Source of the DNA: Podocnemis expansa | Lineage: Eukaryota > Chordata > Testudines > Podocnemididae | Direction of reading: 5' to 3' | NCBI GenBank assembly: GCA_007922195.1 | Contig: ML682059.1 | Span: 8,701,748-8,765,747 of the forward strand | DNA length: 64,000 bases | Part shown: positions 21,711 through 64,000 of the stretch, piece by piece | Position numbering within the stretch: position 1 is the first letter of the stretch | How the letters are laid out: every line of letters starts with the position of its first letter | Position numbers and translations under genes: made by a program | The notes under the pieces: generated by a model | Told to the model about the DNA's origin: nothing | The model's input: the letters and a program-made list of their open reading frames with translations, nothing else | The model's database searches: none

Positions 21711-22055
21711 CAATAGATCCTTTACATCTTAAGTCTAGGCATTCAAAGTTACAATTTCTACAGTAACTATAATATAAATAATTAATGTGCAACAGGGCAC
21801 AGTTACTGTCCTCGAAACTTAACTTTAAATCTTATCCCTAGTCATACAAATACAAGTCTCAAGCAACACATTAGATTAATGCACTTATGTTTTAAGTTTA
21901 ATTTTAGAAAAAAAACAGATCACACATTCAAAATAAATATATTAAGCTCATTTCAATGTGGAGTGCTCCAAGGTGGGTGTTGTGGGGGTTTTTTTTTTTC
22001 TTTTTTAGAAAAAAGCTAAATACTGTGACAAATACACAGGACTGTTTTAGATTCC

Positions 22056-22061
22056 TTTATT
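22056..22061 (-). terminator. SDHA: SDHA polyadenylation signal
   Basis: AATAAA on the minus strand lies about 245 bases after the SDHA stop codon. That gives a short 3' UTR (22303 down to about 22035), in line with the compact SDHA 3' UTR of other vertebrates. The cleavage site itself is inferred. Confidence 0.55.
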
Positions 22062-22303
22062 TATGCATTAGTTCTGTATAGTCATGTTAAATGTTTTGAC
22101 AAAGGGATGAAAGAGAATCAGTGTACAGCTTTGTGCACTTCAGTTTAATGAGTATCAGTGAGGAATCCCTAGACAGCATTCTTCAACTATCACTAACACA
22201 ACAGTAGCTTTCTGAATAAGAGAATATTCAATGTTCATTATACCAAAAAGCTCTGACAGACATGTACATAATTACATAAGCTGATTTACATAGCTAACCA
22301 TCA

Positions 22304-54530
<32,227 letters not shown>

Positions 54531-54556
54531 TTCGCCCTGTCAGGAGACTTCCTCGC

Positions 54557-54568
54557 TGCGCACGCGCG
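54557..54568. promoter_or_regulatory. NRF-1 consensus site
   Basis: TGCGCACGCGCG fits YGCGCAYGCGCR at all 12 positions and lies 27 bases upstream of the SDHA start codon. It is expected to serve both genes of the pair. Confidence 0.65.
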
Positions 54569-54655
54569 GGGAGGGAGCCGGCGGCGCCGTTACCTCACCA
54601 ACGCTCGCCGGCGGGAAAGACCAATTGCGGCGGGGGGGAGTGGTCGTGGTGCGAG

Positions 54656-54663
54656 TGACGTCA
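54656..54663. promoter_or_regulatory. CRE palindrome TGACGTCA
   Basis: A perfect 8-bp CREB/ATF site close to the likely CCDC127 start site, 35 bases downstream of a CCAAT box. Confidence 0.6.
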
Positions 54664-54689
54664 GGCTGGTAACGTGCCACCAACGCGGG

Positions 54690-54743
54690 AGGGGGAAAAG
54701 TTGGTCCCTCCTCCCTTCGCAGTGGGCTGTTCCGGCGCGGCAG
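54690..54743 (+). other. CCDC127: CCDC127 untranslated exon 1 (start approximate)
   Basis: A strong donor CAG|GTAAGC ends at 54743 in the CpG island, correctly oriented for CCDC127. The upstream boundary is unknown and set arbitrarily within the island. Confidence 0.5.
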
Positions 54744-54977
54744 GTAAGCCGTGGCGCGCGCCGCGGCCGTTGGTCAGCTGGAGGGTCGTTGGGCGCTGGG
54801 GAGCTCGCGGGTGGCAGGGGCGTGGCCAGGCCCCGCCCCTAGCACGTGACGCGGCCCCTCGGGCCTTGAGCTGTCCAGGCGCTTCCGGCTCAGGTGGGAG
54901 CCGCGGGCCTCGCGGGCCAGTCTGTGGCCCACTTCCAAAGGGCAGCCCTGTCAGGCTAGTAAAGCCACAAAAAGGCA

Positions 54978-55063
54978 AGGAGTATTAAAGACTAACACAT
55001 TTATTTATCACATCAGCTTTCCTGAGAGAAAATCCCACTTCGTCAGGTGCTTTGAAAAGCGAG
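54978..55063 (+). repeat. SINE-like repeat fragment in CCDC127 intron 1
   Basis: 'GTATTAAAGACTAACACATTT', 'CAGCTTTCCTGAGAGAAAAT' and 'CCCACTTCGTCAGGTGC' match the dispersed family. Confidence 0.55.
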
Positions 55064-56059
55064 AGGCCGCCTGAGCCGGGTTCAAGAGTCGCCCTGGGGT
55101 GTGGTGGGCAATGAGTGGCGGGACGGCAGCCCGTGTTGGGGAGAGGGAGGACTTTTAGCCTGGAAACTGGGGTGTTGAATCTGAGCTCTTCAGATTTCTC
55201 CCAGGAGCACCTGGAAGGAGCTTCAGTTGAGACTTTAGCAGGTCCCACCTTTTTCTCTGTCGTGGCACATCTTGGTATCTCTGTTTATTTCTAGGCACGC
55301 GGCCACAGAGTCGCCTACTGAACTTGGGAATATTCATGAGCCGATCCAGCAGGCTGAGTATTTTCAAAAAATTTTGTGGCACACTGGTGGGGAAACTCTG
55401 CTTTAGGCACCTAAGTCTGGGGTTTGGGCCTGCTGTACCTTTGTGCGTTGGGGTTCGGTTAGTGACTGGACTCCCGTATATCCCTTTCCATGACAGAGTT
55501 GCTTATTTTATGCCCACCACATTCCTTTCTGTGGACTGGTACTGTGGAGGGTTGGCTGGGTGTGGCCTACAGGTATCTGAATACAATAAACAAATGCTTA
55601 TGTTCAGGGGGGGATGTGAGGGGAGGCCATGAATCCATTCATTCAGTCCCCACTCTTACCACCACTGAGCACTCAAAAGGCAAACCTTGAATTTCAGTGT
55701 CTTGTGTTCTTGCATACGCTCGTTGCATTAAAACAGATTTTGATTCAGAAACCCAAAATTAGAGTTCATTTCAGCACAATTTCTTTGATCCTTTCACTTC
55801 CATAAAGAGGGATTTAAGATTCAAGCCAACCCAGTATCAGGCAGACAGGTTTGAAATATCCAAAGGACAGTCGTGTTGGTACAAAGCTCTAAGAAAGATG
55901 ATAATCGTTGGTGTCATCACCAGCAAAACCTGTTCTGTACTTCTGCCATATCAAAGAGCTCTGATGTAACCTTTTAGCACTTTCAATAAAGAAATGTTCA
56001 TATTGGAAAACCCTAATCTAGCAAATTACTTGTTACTAAAGCATTTATTTTAATTTTAG

Positions 56060-56139
56060 GTTTAAAATGATTTAAAGACGTTTGCACCATCCTGTTGCCT
56101 AGGCAAGCAGACAAGTTGTATTTGTCTGTTAAACGGATG
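56060..56139 (+). other. CCDC127: Possible CCDC127 untranslated exon 2
   Basis: An 80-base segment lies between a good acceptor (TAATTTTAG|GTT) and a strong donor (GGATG|GTAAGT) in the CCDC127 5' region. It would be non-coding. It ends in ATG, which after splicing to 56688 would open a four-codon upstream frame. Human CCDC127 transcripts generally have one 5' untranslated exon, so this may be alternative or absent. Confidence 0.4.
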
Positions 56140-56687
56140 GTAAGTAAATCTCAAAGTTCTAGGTCACCTTTCAGTTTCTTCTGGATATGCTACCATGCTT
56201 AGGTTCATCCTTATGAAGATTTGCTGATATCAGAGTTAAGTAACATAATACATTGATGGTATGTAAAAGTTGGCGTGTGTCAGCACTTCCAGCCAACTTC
56301 ACTTTCCCTTTCAAGAAGGAAATGTAGCCCAGAAGAGACTGTTATGATATCTAGTCTACCCACTAGTATGCATAACACAGGTAATAAAATACCTGTAGTA
56401 GTGTGCTGAGCCCTATAGCTTGTGCTAAATTAGCATATACCTTAAAGACTCCAAATGACAGAGAATGTACCACTTCCCTGGTAATATTTTTCAGTGGTTA
56501 ATTACCCTTACAGTTAAAAAGCCATCTCTTATTTCCATCTTGATCCAGAATCCAAAATAAAAATACTGGACCATGCATTGTGTGTGTTTTTTGATGGGTG
56601 CATGCATTTATGTTATGCACTGCTTTCAGCATTTTCCCTCTAATCATTGCAACCACTGACAACTTCTTTCCCCCATTGAATCTCAAG

Positions 56688-56816
56688 GTGTCTCCATGAA
56701 TAATTTAAATGATCCCCCGAACTGGAATATCCAGCTTAATGCAAGGGAAAATGGCGGTGATGGAAACAAATGGAATTATGCTTTATTGGTTCCGATGCTG
56801 GGATTGGCTGCATTTC
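56688..56816 (+). CDS. CCDC127: CCDC127 first coding exon
   Basis: The acceptor is ATCTCAAG|GTGTC and the ATG is at 56696. It encodes the first 40 residues plus one base, including the hydrophobic ALLVPMLGLAAF segment. The donor GTAAGT is at 56817. Confidence 0.9.
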
Positions 56817-59800
56817 GTAAGTAATATTTTAAATAAAATCCAATTTCTGAACAGGCCTAGAACTCTACTGGAATTACAGTGTGTTGCTGAGTGAGAGGGT
56901 GGGGAGTCAGAATTTGCCTCCTGAGTTCTCTGGACCAATAGGTTCATGCAGCACAACATTGCGCCAGCAACCTCTCTTCTGTCCAGATGATCAGAATGGC
57001 ATTTCCATAGTGGAAAGCTAAATGCAGCCATCTTTACTAGCTGGAGGATGGTCATCTCAGGGCTTTAGAATGAAGGAGAGAATTTAGTGAATATGCCTTG
57101 CTGTGGAAAAACAAAATCAGATTATCAAAACGTAAATATTCCCTGTCTTCTCATGTATCCCAGACGAGAGCAGGGTATGTTTCAAATAAAGTGTCAGAGA
57201 ATCTGACTTTTCAGGGATGGGATGTGTGTTTAGGAGGACTAGTGTGTGCAGACAAAAGGAAGACCAATATATAGAAATACTAATACACACATTTGTCTAT
57301 ACCAGCTAACTTTGTTCTGTTTCGGAAAAGAGATCCTAAGGTTGGTATAGTGTTTCTTTCCCTCACTCATCCTTTCTTCGCCGAAAAAGGACAGACCACA
57401 TCGTACCAGAATCTTGTGGTTAAGGCAGGGGTCTCAATCACATGACCCGTTCACTGCATGCGGCCCCTAAAGTTATTTTCTGTGGTCCGCGACGACACGA
57501 TTGTTACTGATATTTGCAATACTGTTCTATGGAAAGGTTTCAGTGCTGTGGCCTTTGGGCTAATGTACTAGTCCTCATGCGGCCCTCTGCTAGTCCTTAT
57601 GCAGCCTTCATGGTGTTTTGAGTTTGAGACCCCTGGGTTAAGGCATGTTGGAAGAAGGCAGTCAGTGTTTTGTTCCTGATTCTGCCCTGGGCAGGTCATT
57701 TAACTTTGCTGTTCCTAACTACTATGAAGAGGCTGTGGTAAGGTGTGTTAGTTGCATTGCAATTTCATATGATGATGTAGACCCAGCCCCCAAAGCGTTT
57801 AATAGTCTAAGGACTTTGTCCAAAACCCTTAAGCCGCTGGATAGGGGCTAGAAATGACATGAATGTTAGGAGAAAAGGAATATAATTAAAATATTCAGAA
57901 ATACTGTCTGTGTGTTCTTTTAAAAAAGCCTATAACCAGTTGTCACTTAAGTCACCATTGTTAACTAGCAGATTTCTTCTAGGCATTGCCACAGAGGTGA
58001 GCCCTAGAAGGAGAATTTGAAGTAGGACAGCATAGTAGCCCTAAGTGTCAGTTTCATGGAAAAAGGCAAGGAGCTGTCTGGAGAAGTCTTGTAATAGTGA
58101 AGTGGATATGTATGGAAGCCACCCTGTAAGTTTTTGATGTTATGCTTAATGGATATTTGAGTTAAGGTCTAGAAACCCCATTCTGCTAGAGACATACATA
58201 CACTATGCTAAAGAGTTTGACTGTAAAACTTGTTTACCTTTAGTAAACAGGACTTACCTTGGATAGTTTCAGAATGCATAAAACTATAGTGTGAAGAAAC
58301 ATCCATTAAATCAGGGGTCTCAACCTCAACTCACCACGAGGGCCGCATGAGGACTAGTACGTTAGCCTGAGGGCTACACCACTGAAACCTTTTCATACAA
58401 CATTACAAATACTGGTAACAATAGTGTCATTGCTGGCCGCAGGAAGTAGCTTTAAGGGCCGCATGCAGCCCACGGGACTCATGTTTGGGATCCCTGCATT
58501 AAATTGTTTGGGGCAAATTCTGGTGTCTTGCTGTACAAGAGGCTTAAATCCCCTGTACAGTAATGCACAGTTGGAGACTGACACTTCATTCTTGAGTACT
58601 GTATTGCTTGGTTTGGAGCATTCAAGGGATACAGGATAGTCCGTACATGCTTAAAACTTTTTTTGGCTTTGTACTTGGATTGCACTTTATGCTGTGTTCT
58701 TTTGTTATTAGAACAAGGACAATAAATACCTCAAAATAGTCTTGTGTTCAGTCAAAGTTAATTTATAATAAGTATGCAGAAGACAGGTATACTGGGCGAG
58801 ATGGACCATTAGTCTGACCTAGTATTACCATTCTTATCATTTAGAAATGTAGATTTCTTAGTCTTTAAGGGCAGAAAGGAACATTCTGATCAAGGCTCAT
58901 CTCCTGTAGAACACAGACCATAAAACTTCCCAGTTTTGTGTGACATCTTAATGGAGGTGAATGTCTTTGTGGAAAAAAGAAATAAAGTTATTATTAAAAG
59001 TAACATTAGAACTACTTTGTGAAGTACATAGGTAATTTTCATTATCAGTATAAGCAACGAGAGTCCTGTGGCACCTTACTGACAGATTACTTCAAGCATA
59101 AACTGTCGTGGGCTACAGGACTCTTGCGGCTTTTGCTATACACAGACTAACACGGCTACCCCGCTGGAAAATTCATTATCAGTTTTATACATGTTTTTTG
59201 GTTTGTTTTATGTATGACAGGTTGGATCTGGTCCAGAGAGTCTCAGAAAGAGATAGAAAAAGAAAAAACGGAATCCTACAGAAGACTAATATCTGTACAA
59301 AGAGATCTTGAATCAAAATACCGTGACATAATCACAGAAAATCATCGCACAGTTGCTCACTTGGAATTGAAGCTTGAAAAGGAACGTAACAGAACCCAGA
59401 GTTATCGTGACGCCATAGTCTCACAGAGTCGCAAATTAATAGAAGAAAGAAGAATTCTAGAACAGGAACGTGAAAAGTTACAGCAAGAAAAACAGGTTCT
59501 GCAGCACTCAGGGGCAGCAGGTGTCTTGTACCAGAGTTGCCTTGCAAAGGAAGCACAATGGCAAAAGAGAGCTAATATTGTACTAAAAGAATTTGAAGAA
59601 GCGCTTTTAGAAAGACAAGACATCTTCTGCAGTTATGTGGTGCACAAAGAGCAGCGACTAGAAATAGAGAAAAATTTGCTAGTTAGAGCAGCAACTGATC
59701 CTATTGCTATGGAAATAGAAATGGAAAGTGGTTTAAAAGATATTTTTAAATATGATAAATATTGTGGTAAACTGCTGAACACAAACAAACGTCAAAATGG

Positions 59801-59891
59801 AAAACTAATGTGGCTTTATCTCAGATATTGGGAACTAAGTATTGAATTAAAAAAGTTCAAGAAAGTAGAACAGGCAATGTTGGGAAAGTGA
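56696..59891 (+). CDS. CCDC127: Coiled-coil domain-containing protein 127
   Basis: Two coding exons, 56696-56816 and 59221-59891, join in the codon C|GT (Arg41) to give 263 residues; human has about 260. Exon 1 encodes MNNLNDPPNWNIQLNAREN, then GGDGNKWNY and the hydrophobic stretch ALLVPMLGLAAFRWIW (about residues 29-44), a likely membrane anchor. Exon 2 starts RWIWSRESQKEIEKEK, followed by a long Glu/Lys/Arg-rich coiled coil (about 48-125) and a conserved C-terminal part with LEIEKNLLVRAATDP, YCGKLLNTNKRQNGKLMWLY and WELSIELKKFKK. The start is fixed by conservation of MNNLNDPPNWN. The function is poorly defined; mitochondrial association has been reported and fits its shared promoter with SDHA. 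Borders are TTTC|GTAAGT and ATGACAG|GTTGG. Confidence 0.95.
57426..57635 (+). repeat. hAT-type MITE, CAGGGGTCTCAAAC family, perfect 8-bp TSD
   Basis: Ends CAGGGGTCTCAATC and GTTTGAGACCCCTG are flanked by identical GGTTAAGG at 57418-57425 and 57636-57643. It lies in CCDC127 intron 2. Confidence 0.85.
58312..58496 (-). repeat. hAT-type MITE, CAGGGGTCTCAAAC family (reverse), perfect 8-bp TSD
   Basis: Ends CAGGGGTCTCAACCTC and 'TTTGGGATCCCTG' are flanked by identical CATTAAAT at 58304-58311 and 58497-58504. It lies in CCDC127 intron 2. Confidence 0.85.
58775..58845 (+). repeat. CR1 LINE 3' end
   Basis: 'ATACTGGGCGAGATGGACCA', 'TTAGTCTGACCTAGTATTACC' and 'ATTCTTATCA' match the conserved CR1 3' terminus, which also serves as the tail of CR1-mobilised turtle SINEs. 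Confidence 0.75.
59048..59168 (-). repeat. SINE-like repeat just upstream of CCDC127 coding exon 2
   Basis: 'AGTCCTGTGGCACCTTACTG', 'ATAAACTGTCGTGGGCTACA' and 'AGACTAACACGGCTACCCC' are the family blocks, with one inverted. It ends 53 bases before the CCDC127 acceptor. Confidence 0.55.
59221..59891 (+). CDS. CCDC127: CCDC127 second (terminal) coding exon
   Basis: 671 bases from acceptor TATGACAG|GTTGG to TGA at 59889-59891, encoding residues 41-263: the coiled coil and the conserved C-terminus ending VEQAMLGK. The frame is uninterrupted. Confidence 0.95.
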
Positions 59892-61720
59892 TGCCTGGGG
59901 GAAACAGTGGCATTTCATGCACTATGGCATATATAATATACAAAGATTCACTGATATTCTAAAGCTGCTGATTTCTTGTAGTACGTTAATCTGTTTTCCC
60001 CTCATCATTGGAGCAACATTTGCAGTACTCCCCATCCATAAGGGTATCTTGACTATTGGTGCCTTTTCTTTGATTGGCCAATATCAAATGCTCATTAAGC
60101 AGTGCAGTTTACATCCTGAGACTGTGTCAACTGAAAGATGCACTTTATCTTCACAGCAGAGACTGCTCCCAACTTCTGATTTCCTGCATGGCATCATAAC
60201 AGCATCTTTGTGTTCAACAAGGCTATCCCTCAGAAGATTACTTGGAAGTGACTGTGTTAAGAGTGAGATTTCTTTTCATTATTTAGGTGTGAGACATTTC
60301 CACTGTATCACTTAAACAGGTGTACAATCATGTTTTCAAATTAGAGTTGCGTTATCCTCTATGCTTAATGTGCAGATATCACTACTAATCATACATAAAC
60401 AAAAATATTTGCATGATACATGAAGACTGAGAATGCTATTTAAAGTAATACAGAAGAAAAATAAGTAAAGACTTTGATCAGATGCTTACTGAAATTAATG
60501 ATGAGTACTTACAAGGTATAATAAAAAAGATGCCACTTAAAAAGGGTATTTGTACAGTGGAAAAATAAAATATTTAATCACTACTTTTTCTTTTCAGGTC
60601 TAGGTTACCAGCTTGGATTTTGCCCACTTTGCTAGCGCTGAAGGTCCTGTTGCTTTGACTGACAGATCTAAAGGGTTCATGATTTTAAGCCATCCCTAGT
60701 AGACAGCTATCCACATCAAAAGCCATTGTCACAAGCAGCATAGATTTCAAGGATTGGCTGAATGTAGAGACTAACCAACCCTTTCCTTCCTAGAATTAGT
60801 TTCCAACAGGTCATGTCTGAAGTGCACTCAACTGATTGCCTTGCACTCAGGCTGTATGTGCATAAGTAAAGAATGTCTTTTTTAATATCAGACTGACACC
60901 TTTTATGATACTGGATGAAAATTCAGTTATTTTTTAGAAATATTTGTTTTTCACAATGTTCTCAACTACTTATGGTTTTTCTTACAATCCACTTTTCTAT
61001 CTTAGTTCATCTTGCAGAGAAACCATAATGTAAAGAAGCTAATTTTTTTTTTCAAACTTTGGATCTGAAAGGTAGAATGCTAAATCTGTATTTAGCTCTA
61101 TAAATAGTAACCTGATCTTCATAGTTGCTAAGTACACACAGTTCCAAAATTCCATGTCAGTAAAAGAAAAAATTATGGACTCCCAACCCCTGGAAACATA
61201 TGTTATGCTACCTCTGAATGTGTTTGGCCAATTCAGTGGTCAGTGAACAGGGGAGGGACTCTTAAGCTACTTCTTGGATAGGGCTGAGAATTCATGCAGA
61301 TAGACTAGGTTCCAGTAGGATACAATTATCTCCATGTACATTGTTTCAGCCAACTCTGCTACTTTGGCCCCTTTGTTCTCTGTAGTACCATTGTTCTTTC
61401 CTAAGTGAGGAGCAAGCCAGGAGAGAAGATGGAATGACTTATTGGCATATGCATAGTAAGCAGCTCTAGCTACATCTTAGTTTATGCACAGTGAGGAGTT
61501 TGGGAGGGTGTGAAACCCCTGGATTGATTTTTGGGGAAATAACTGGGCAAAGAAATTCTCATAAAACTTTTCTTTTTGACTTTCCCTATCTGGGCATTTC
61601 AGTGATAGGTAATCAGCCCAGGATTCTAACCTCACTGTTGAATTAATCAGAAGAAATTAGTTATTTGTATAAAAATAAACCAGAAGATTGCAGAAAATAA
61701 AACATAAGGGCTTTCATTTT
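59892..61720 (+). other. CCDC127: CCDC127 3' untranslated region (extent uncertain)
   Basis: AT-rich sequence follows the stop codon. AATAAA signals occur at 60564-60569 and 61696-61701, giving 3' UTRs of about 0.7 or 1.8 kb. A 132-codon open frame at 59917-60315 has a hydrophobic stretch but no family match, and is most likely UTR. Confidence 0.5.
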
Positions 61721-63920
61721 TCAAGTCTTTCTTGTTTAAAGTGTCGTTTGAAATGTTTATTCTCTTCTGTAAAAGGAGAAAATCATTTATTTAAAGAACA
61801 GAAGGAAAATGGTTATATGATAACTGGGAAGTAAATCTGTATAGAAATTGATTTTGTCAGTGTAATTGTCAATTTCTATTAAATATTTACATTGCAATGG
61901 GTTGAGCAATAACATTATTTCAGAATTATATTTTACTGATCTCTAGGACTAAATGTATTACAGGAAAACATCTTAACATTAGGAGAAAATGAAATATGCT
62001 AAAGTGACAAACAGGCTAAATTTGGCCCATAATATAAGTTTTATAGCAACTGGAATTTACAAAGGAAGAGCATCCCTGGATATTTTTCAACCACCACTGT
62101 TTCTGTCCATAGGTGTTCTTATAACTGAGTGCATCACTGTAGTAGCTGACTGCCTCCCAGGGAATAGAGCAAATACAAAAGACTAATGGACTAAAACAAG
62201 GTTTATTATATACTTCCCCTGAGGTATTCAAGCAGTGCATTTTCTATTTTTGTTTTACTTTGATTCAATGTTCTCCCCTGAATTAGCACCACCGTGCTAC
62301 TTGGTAAGAACCTGAAAGTTAAACTACTGTAATCCAGACTGGAAGGGATTTGGGCCTCAAGCCTACATGAAGACATAGTATATCAGACACCCAGGGCAGC
62401 ACTGGCACAGGATCAAAGATCCATTCTATTAATCTCCATGTAGGACAGGGCCTAACTCTTTTTGTCCAAGCTGAGATAAAGAAAAAAATGAGCATCCATT
62501 GATATTTTTGTTGACTGCCATTGGTTTGGGTTGGTATACATAAAGATGGAAGACACAATCCATAGCCTGAAGCTTTTAAAATCCAAGTTAAAGAGTATTT
62601 TTTCTTAAATTCTCGTTCGTTTTACTAATGTTATTTGTAATGTAAGTAAGGATAGCAGCTTTCAGTACTTTTATTTTGTCAATGACCCTTTTATTAATTG
62701 TAGAGACCTCTCAATGTTAAAAATAATTTTCTTTTGATAGAAATGAGAGAAAAATAGACATGAGACACATATTAAAGTGTTCGTAAATTTGTAGTACCCT
62801 CTTTAAAAAAGGCCAAAAATGTCCGTCTGTCTTAGGTTACGTTTTTCTATAGTTTATGTCACTGGTACGACCTCAGTAACATTTACAGAGAGGACACACA
62901 GCTGAGAGGGTGAAACATTTTTCAGTTCATATTAATATTTACATTGTGGTGTCCTTTGGTTTATTCCTTACACAGCGTTGCAAAATCTGTATCAAAATGC
63001 CTGTTTAGTAAAATAGAGCAATGGACATTTTGTAAAAAGAATCTTCCAGGTTATATTTGTTTAATAGTAGGTTAGTTTATGGAGGCCTGACAGTGACTCA
63101 GGGGGTGTCAAAAAACAACAGATTTAAGAGGACGAGTCTCTGACTTTCATTGGGACTCGTGCTCCTAAATCTCGTAGGCACTTTTGCAATTCTCACTATA
63201 GGTAGGATTGTGTCGGAAGCTCCACTGTAAGCTTTATTGTGTCCCTCACTCTTCAAATTTTAACCTGAATAAGTAATTGATTTGCAATATCCATATATAA
63301 TGTAGGATAGATTTTCTTTGCCCCCATGACATTTCATACAATGGCTCAAAGCTATAGTTTTCAATTAACAGTTAATAAATAAAATAACATTTTGCTTCAC
63401 TGTTTCATTGGGGTTTTGTTTGCACGTGAGGCAGTCAGTACTGGTGGGGAGGTTGAGCTCTTGTAGGATAGGCCTTTACACTTCAAATTGATGCTTGCAT
63501 AGTCTGGCCTGAGCAGTTTAGCACAGGATACTTGGAAAATCCTTTGGAATTTTTTTCTTCTAACAAAAAGAGAAATAAACAATCATCATGAAATTGATCC
63601 CTTCCAACAGAGTTTATATTCAAAGATAAACAGAACATCAGGCATCAAAGAAAAACACTTCAGCCAATCAGTTAGCATATTTATTAGGTAAGACTGCTTG
63701 CCTTCCACCATGCTACCTCAAATATCCTGTTCCCCTCCTCCATACACCCCAACTCCACTTTGGCTCCTTTCATGCACTCCCCAATACTCCTGACTCTGTC
63801 CCATGGATTTCCACACCCCCCCCCCCGCATATTCCCAGTGTTCAGAATCTTCTGTGTCCTGCATTTGCTCTGGGAGCCTAGTTAATGCTGTCAGACTCAA
63901 TAAGCCAAAAAAAAAAAAAC
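61721..63920. other. Intergenic AT-rich sequence
   Basis: I see no exon, RNA gene or clearly bounded repeat here. Only short non-conserved frames and a C-run at about 63819-63827 are present. In mammals LRRC14B lies beyond CCDC127; no leucine-rich-repeat coding sequence is visible before the window ends. Confidence 0.4.
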
Positions 63921-64000
63921 CCAACAAGGAGTTGTGTGGCACTTTAAGACTAACAGATTTACCATACAACTCCTTGTTGTTTTTTTACTGGACTAGACTA
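63921..64000. repeat. SINE-like repeat, fold-back, cut by window end
   Basis: 'AACAAGGAGTTGTGTGGCAC', 'TTTAAGACTAACAGATTTACC' and the inverse 'ACAACTCCTTGTTGTTTTTT' show the dispersed SINE-like family with an inverted piece. Confidence 0.5.

Noticed and set aside
21283..21716. 117-codon plus frame near the SDHA 3' end
   Set aside because: It lies in a CAGTGATTCCCAACC hAT element with repeated CTCCAGC blocks, and has no domain.
54661..54988. Roughly 105-codon frames on both strands in the SDHA/CCDC127 island
   Set aside because: CpG-island composition keeps frames open; they overlap the CCDC127 exon 1 donor and lack conserved motifs.

Overview
This is a piece of a vertebrate nuclear genome, most probably a turtle; another non-avian sauropsid is possible. 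The evidence is intron-split genes with GT-AG borders, two CpG-island promoters in AT-rich DNA, CR1 LINE fragments (one with reverse-transcriptase sequence, one 3' tail), MIR SINEs, and many short hAT and Harbinger-type elements. There are no bacterial operons and no CRISPR arrays.

Two host genes are certain. SDHA, the flavoprotein subunit of succinate dehydrogenase (respiratory complex II), lies on the minus strand from its start codon at 54530 to its stop at 22304. All 15 coding exons can be placed with intact borders, giving 666 residues. CCDC127 lies head-to-head on the plus strand, with coding exons at 56696-56816 and 59221-59891 giving 263 residues. The two share a compact CpG-island promoter around 54250-54960 that carries an NRF-1-type site, a CCAAT box and a CRE palindrome. 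This SDHA/CCDC127 pairing is also seen in mammals.

A second CpG island at about 4380-5180 also looks bidirectional. On each strand it has an ATG-initiated open frame ending at a splice donor (4699-4586 minus; 5018-5122 plus). I cannot name either gene. The minus-strand frame reads like a mitochondrial presequence. From human gene order, PDCD6 would be expected on this side of SDHA, but I do not see its N-terminus or EF hands.

Between that island and the SDHA 3' end (5.2-22 kb) there is no recognisable host exon. It is a transposon graveyard: a decayed endogenous retrovirus (about 7.5-14.4 kb) split by nested hAT, Harbinger-like and SINE insertions, then a 5'-truncated LINE with a restriction-enzyme-like endonuclease domain and a (TA)n tail. 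SDHA introns hold more of the same families, LTR-like sequences and a 400-base assembly gap. From 60 kb to the right edge there is CCDC127 3' UTR and unremarkable intergenic sequence ending in a SINE-like repeat.

I see no convincing undescribed biological system. The points most worth following are the unidentified divergent promoter, a mini-uORF overlapping the CCDC127 start, the RLE-type LINE, and a near-perfect insertion record of hAT elements with 8-bp target duplications.
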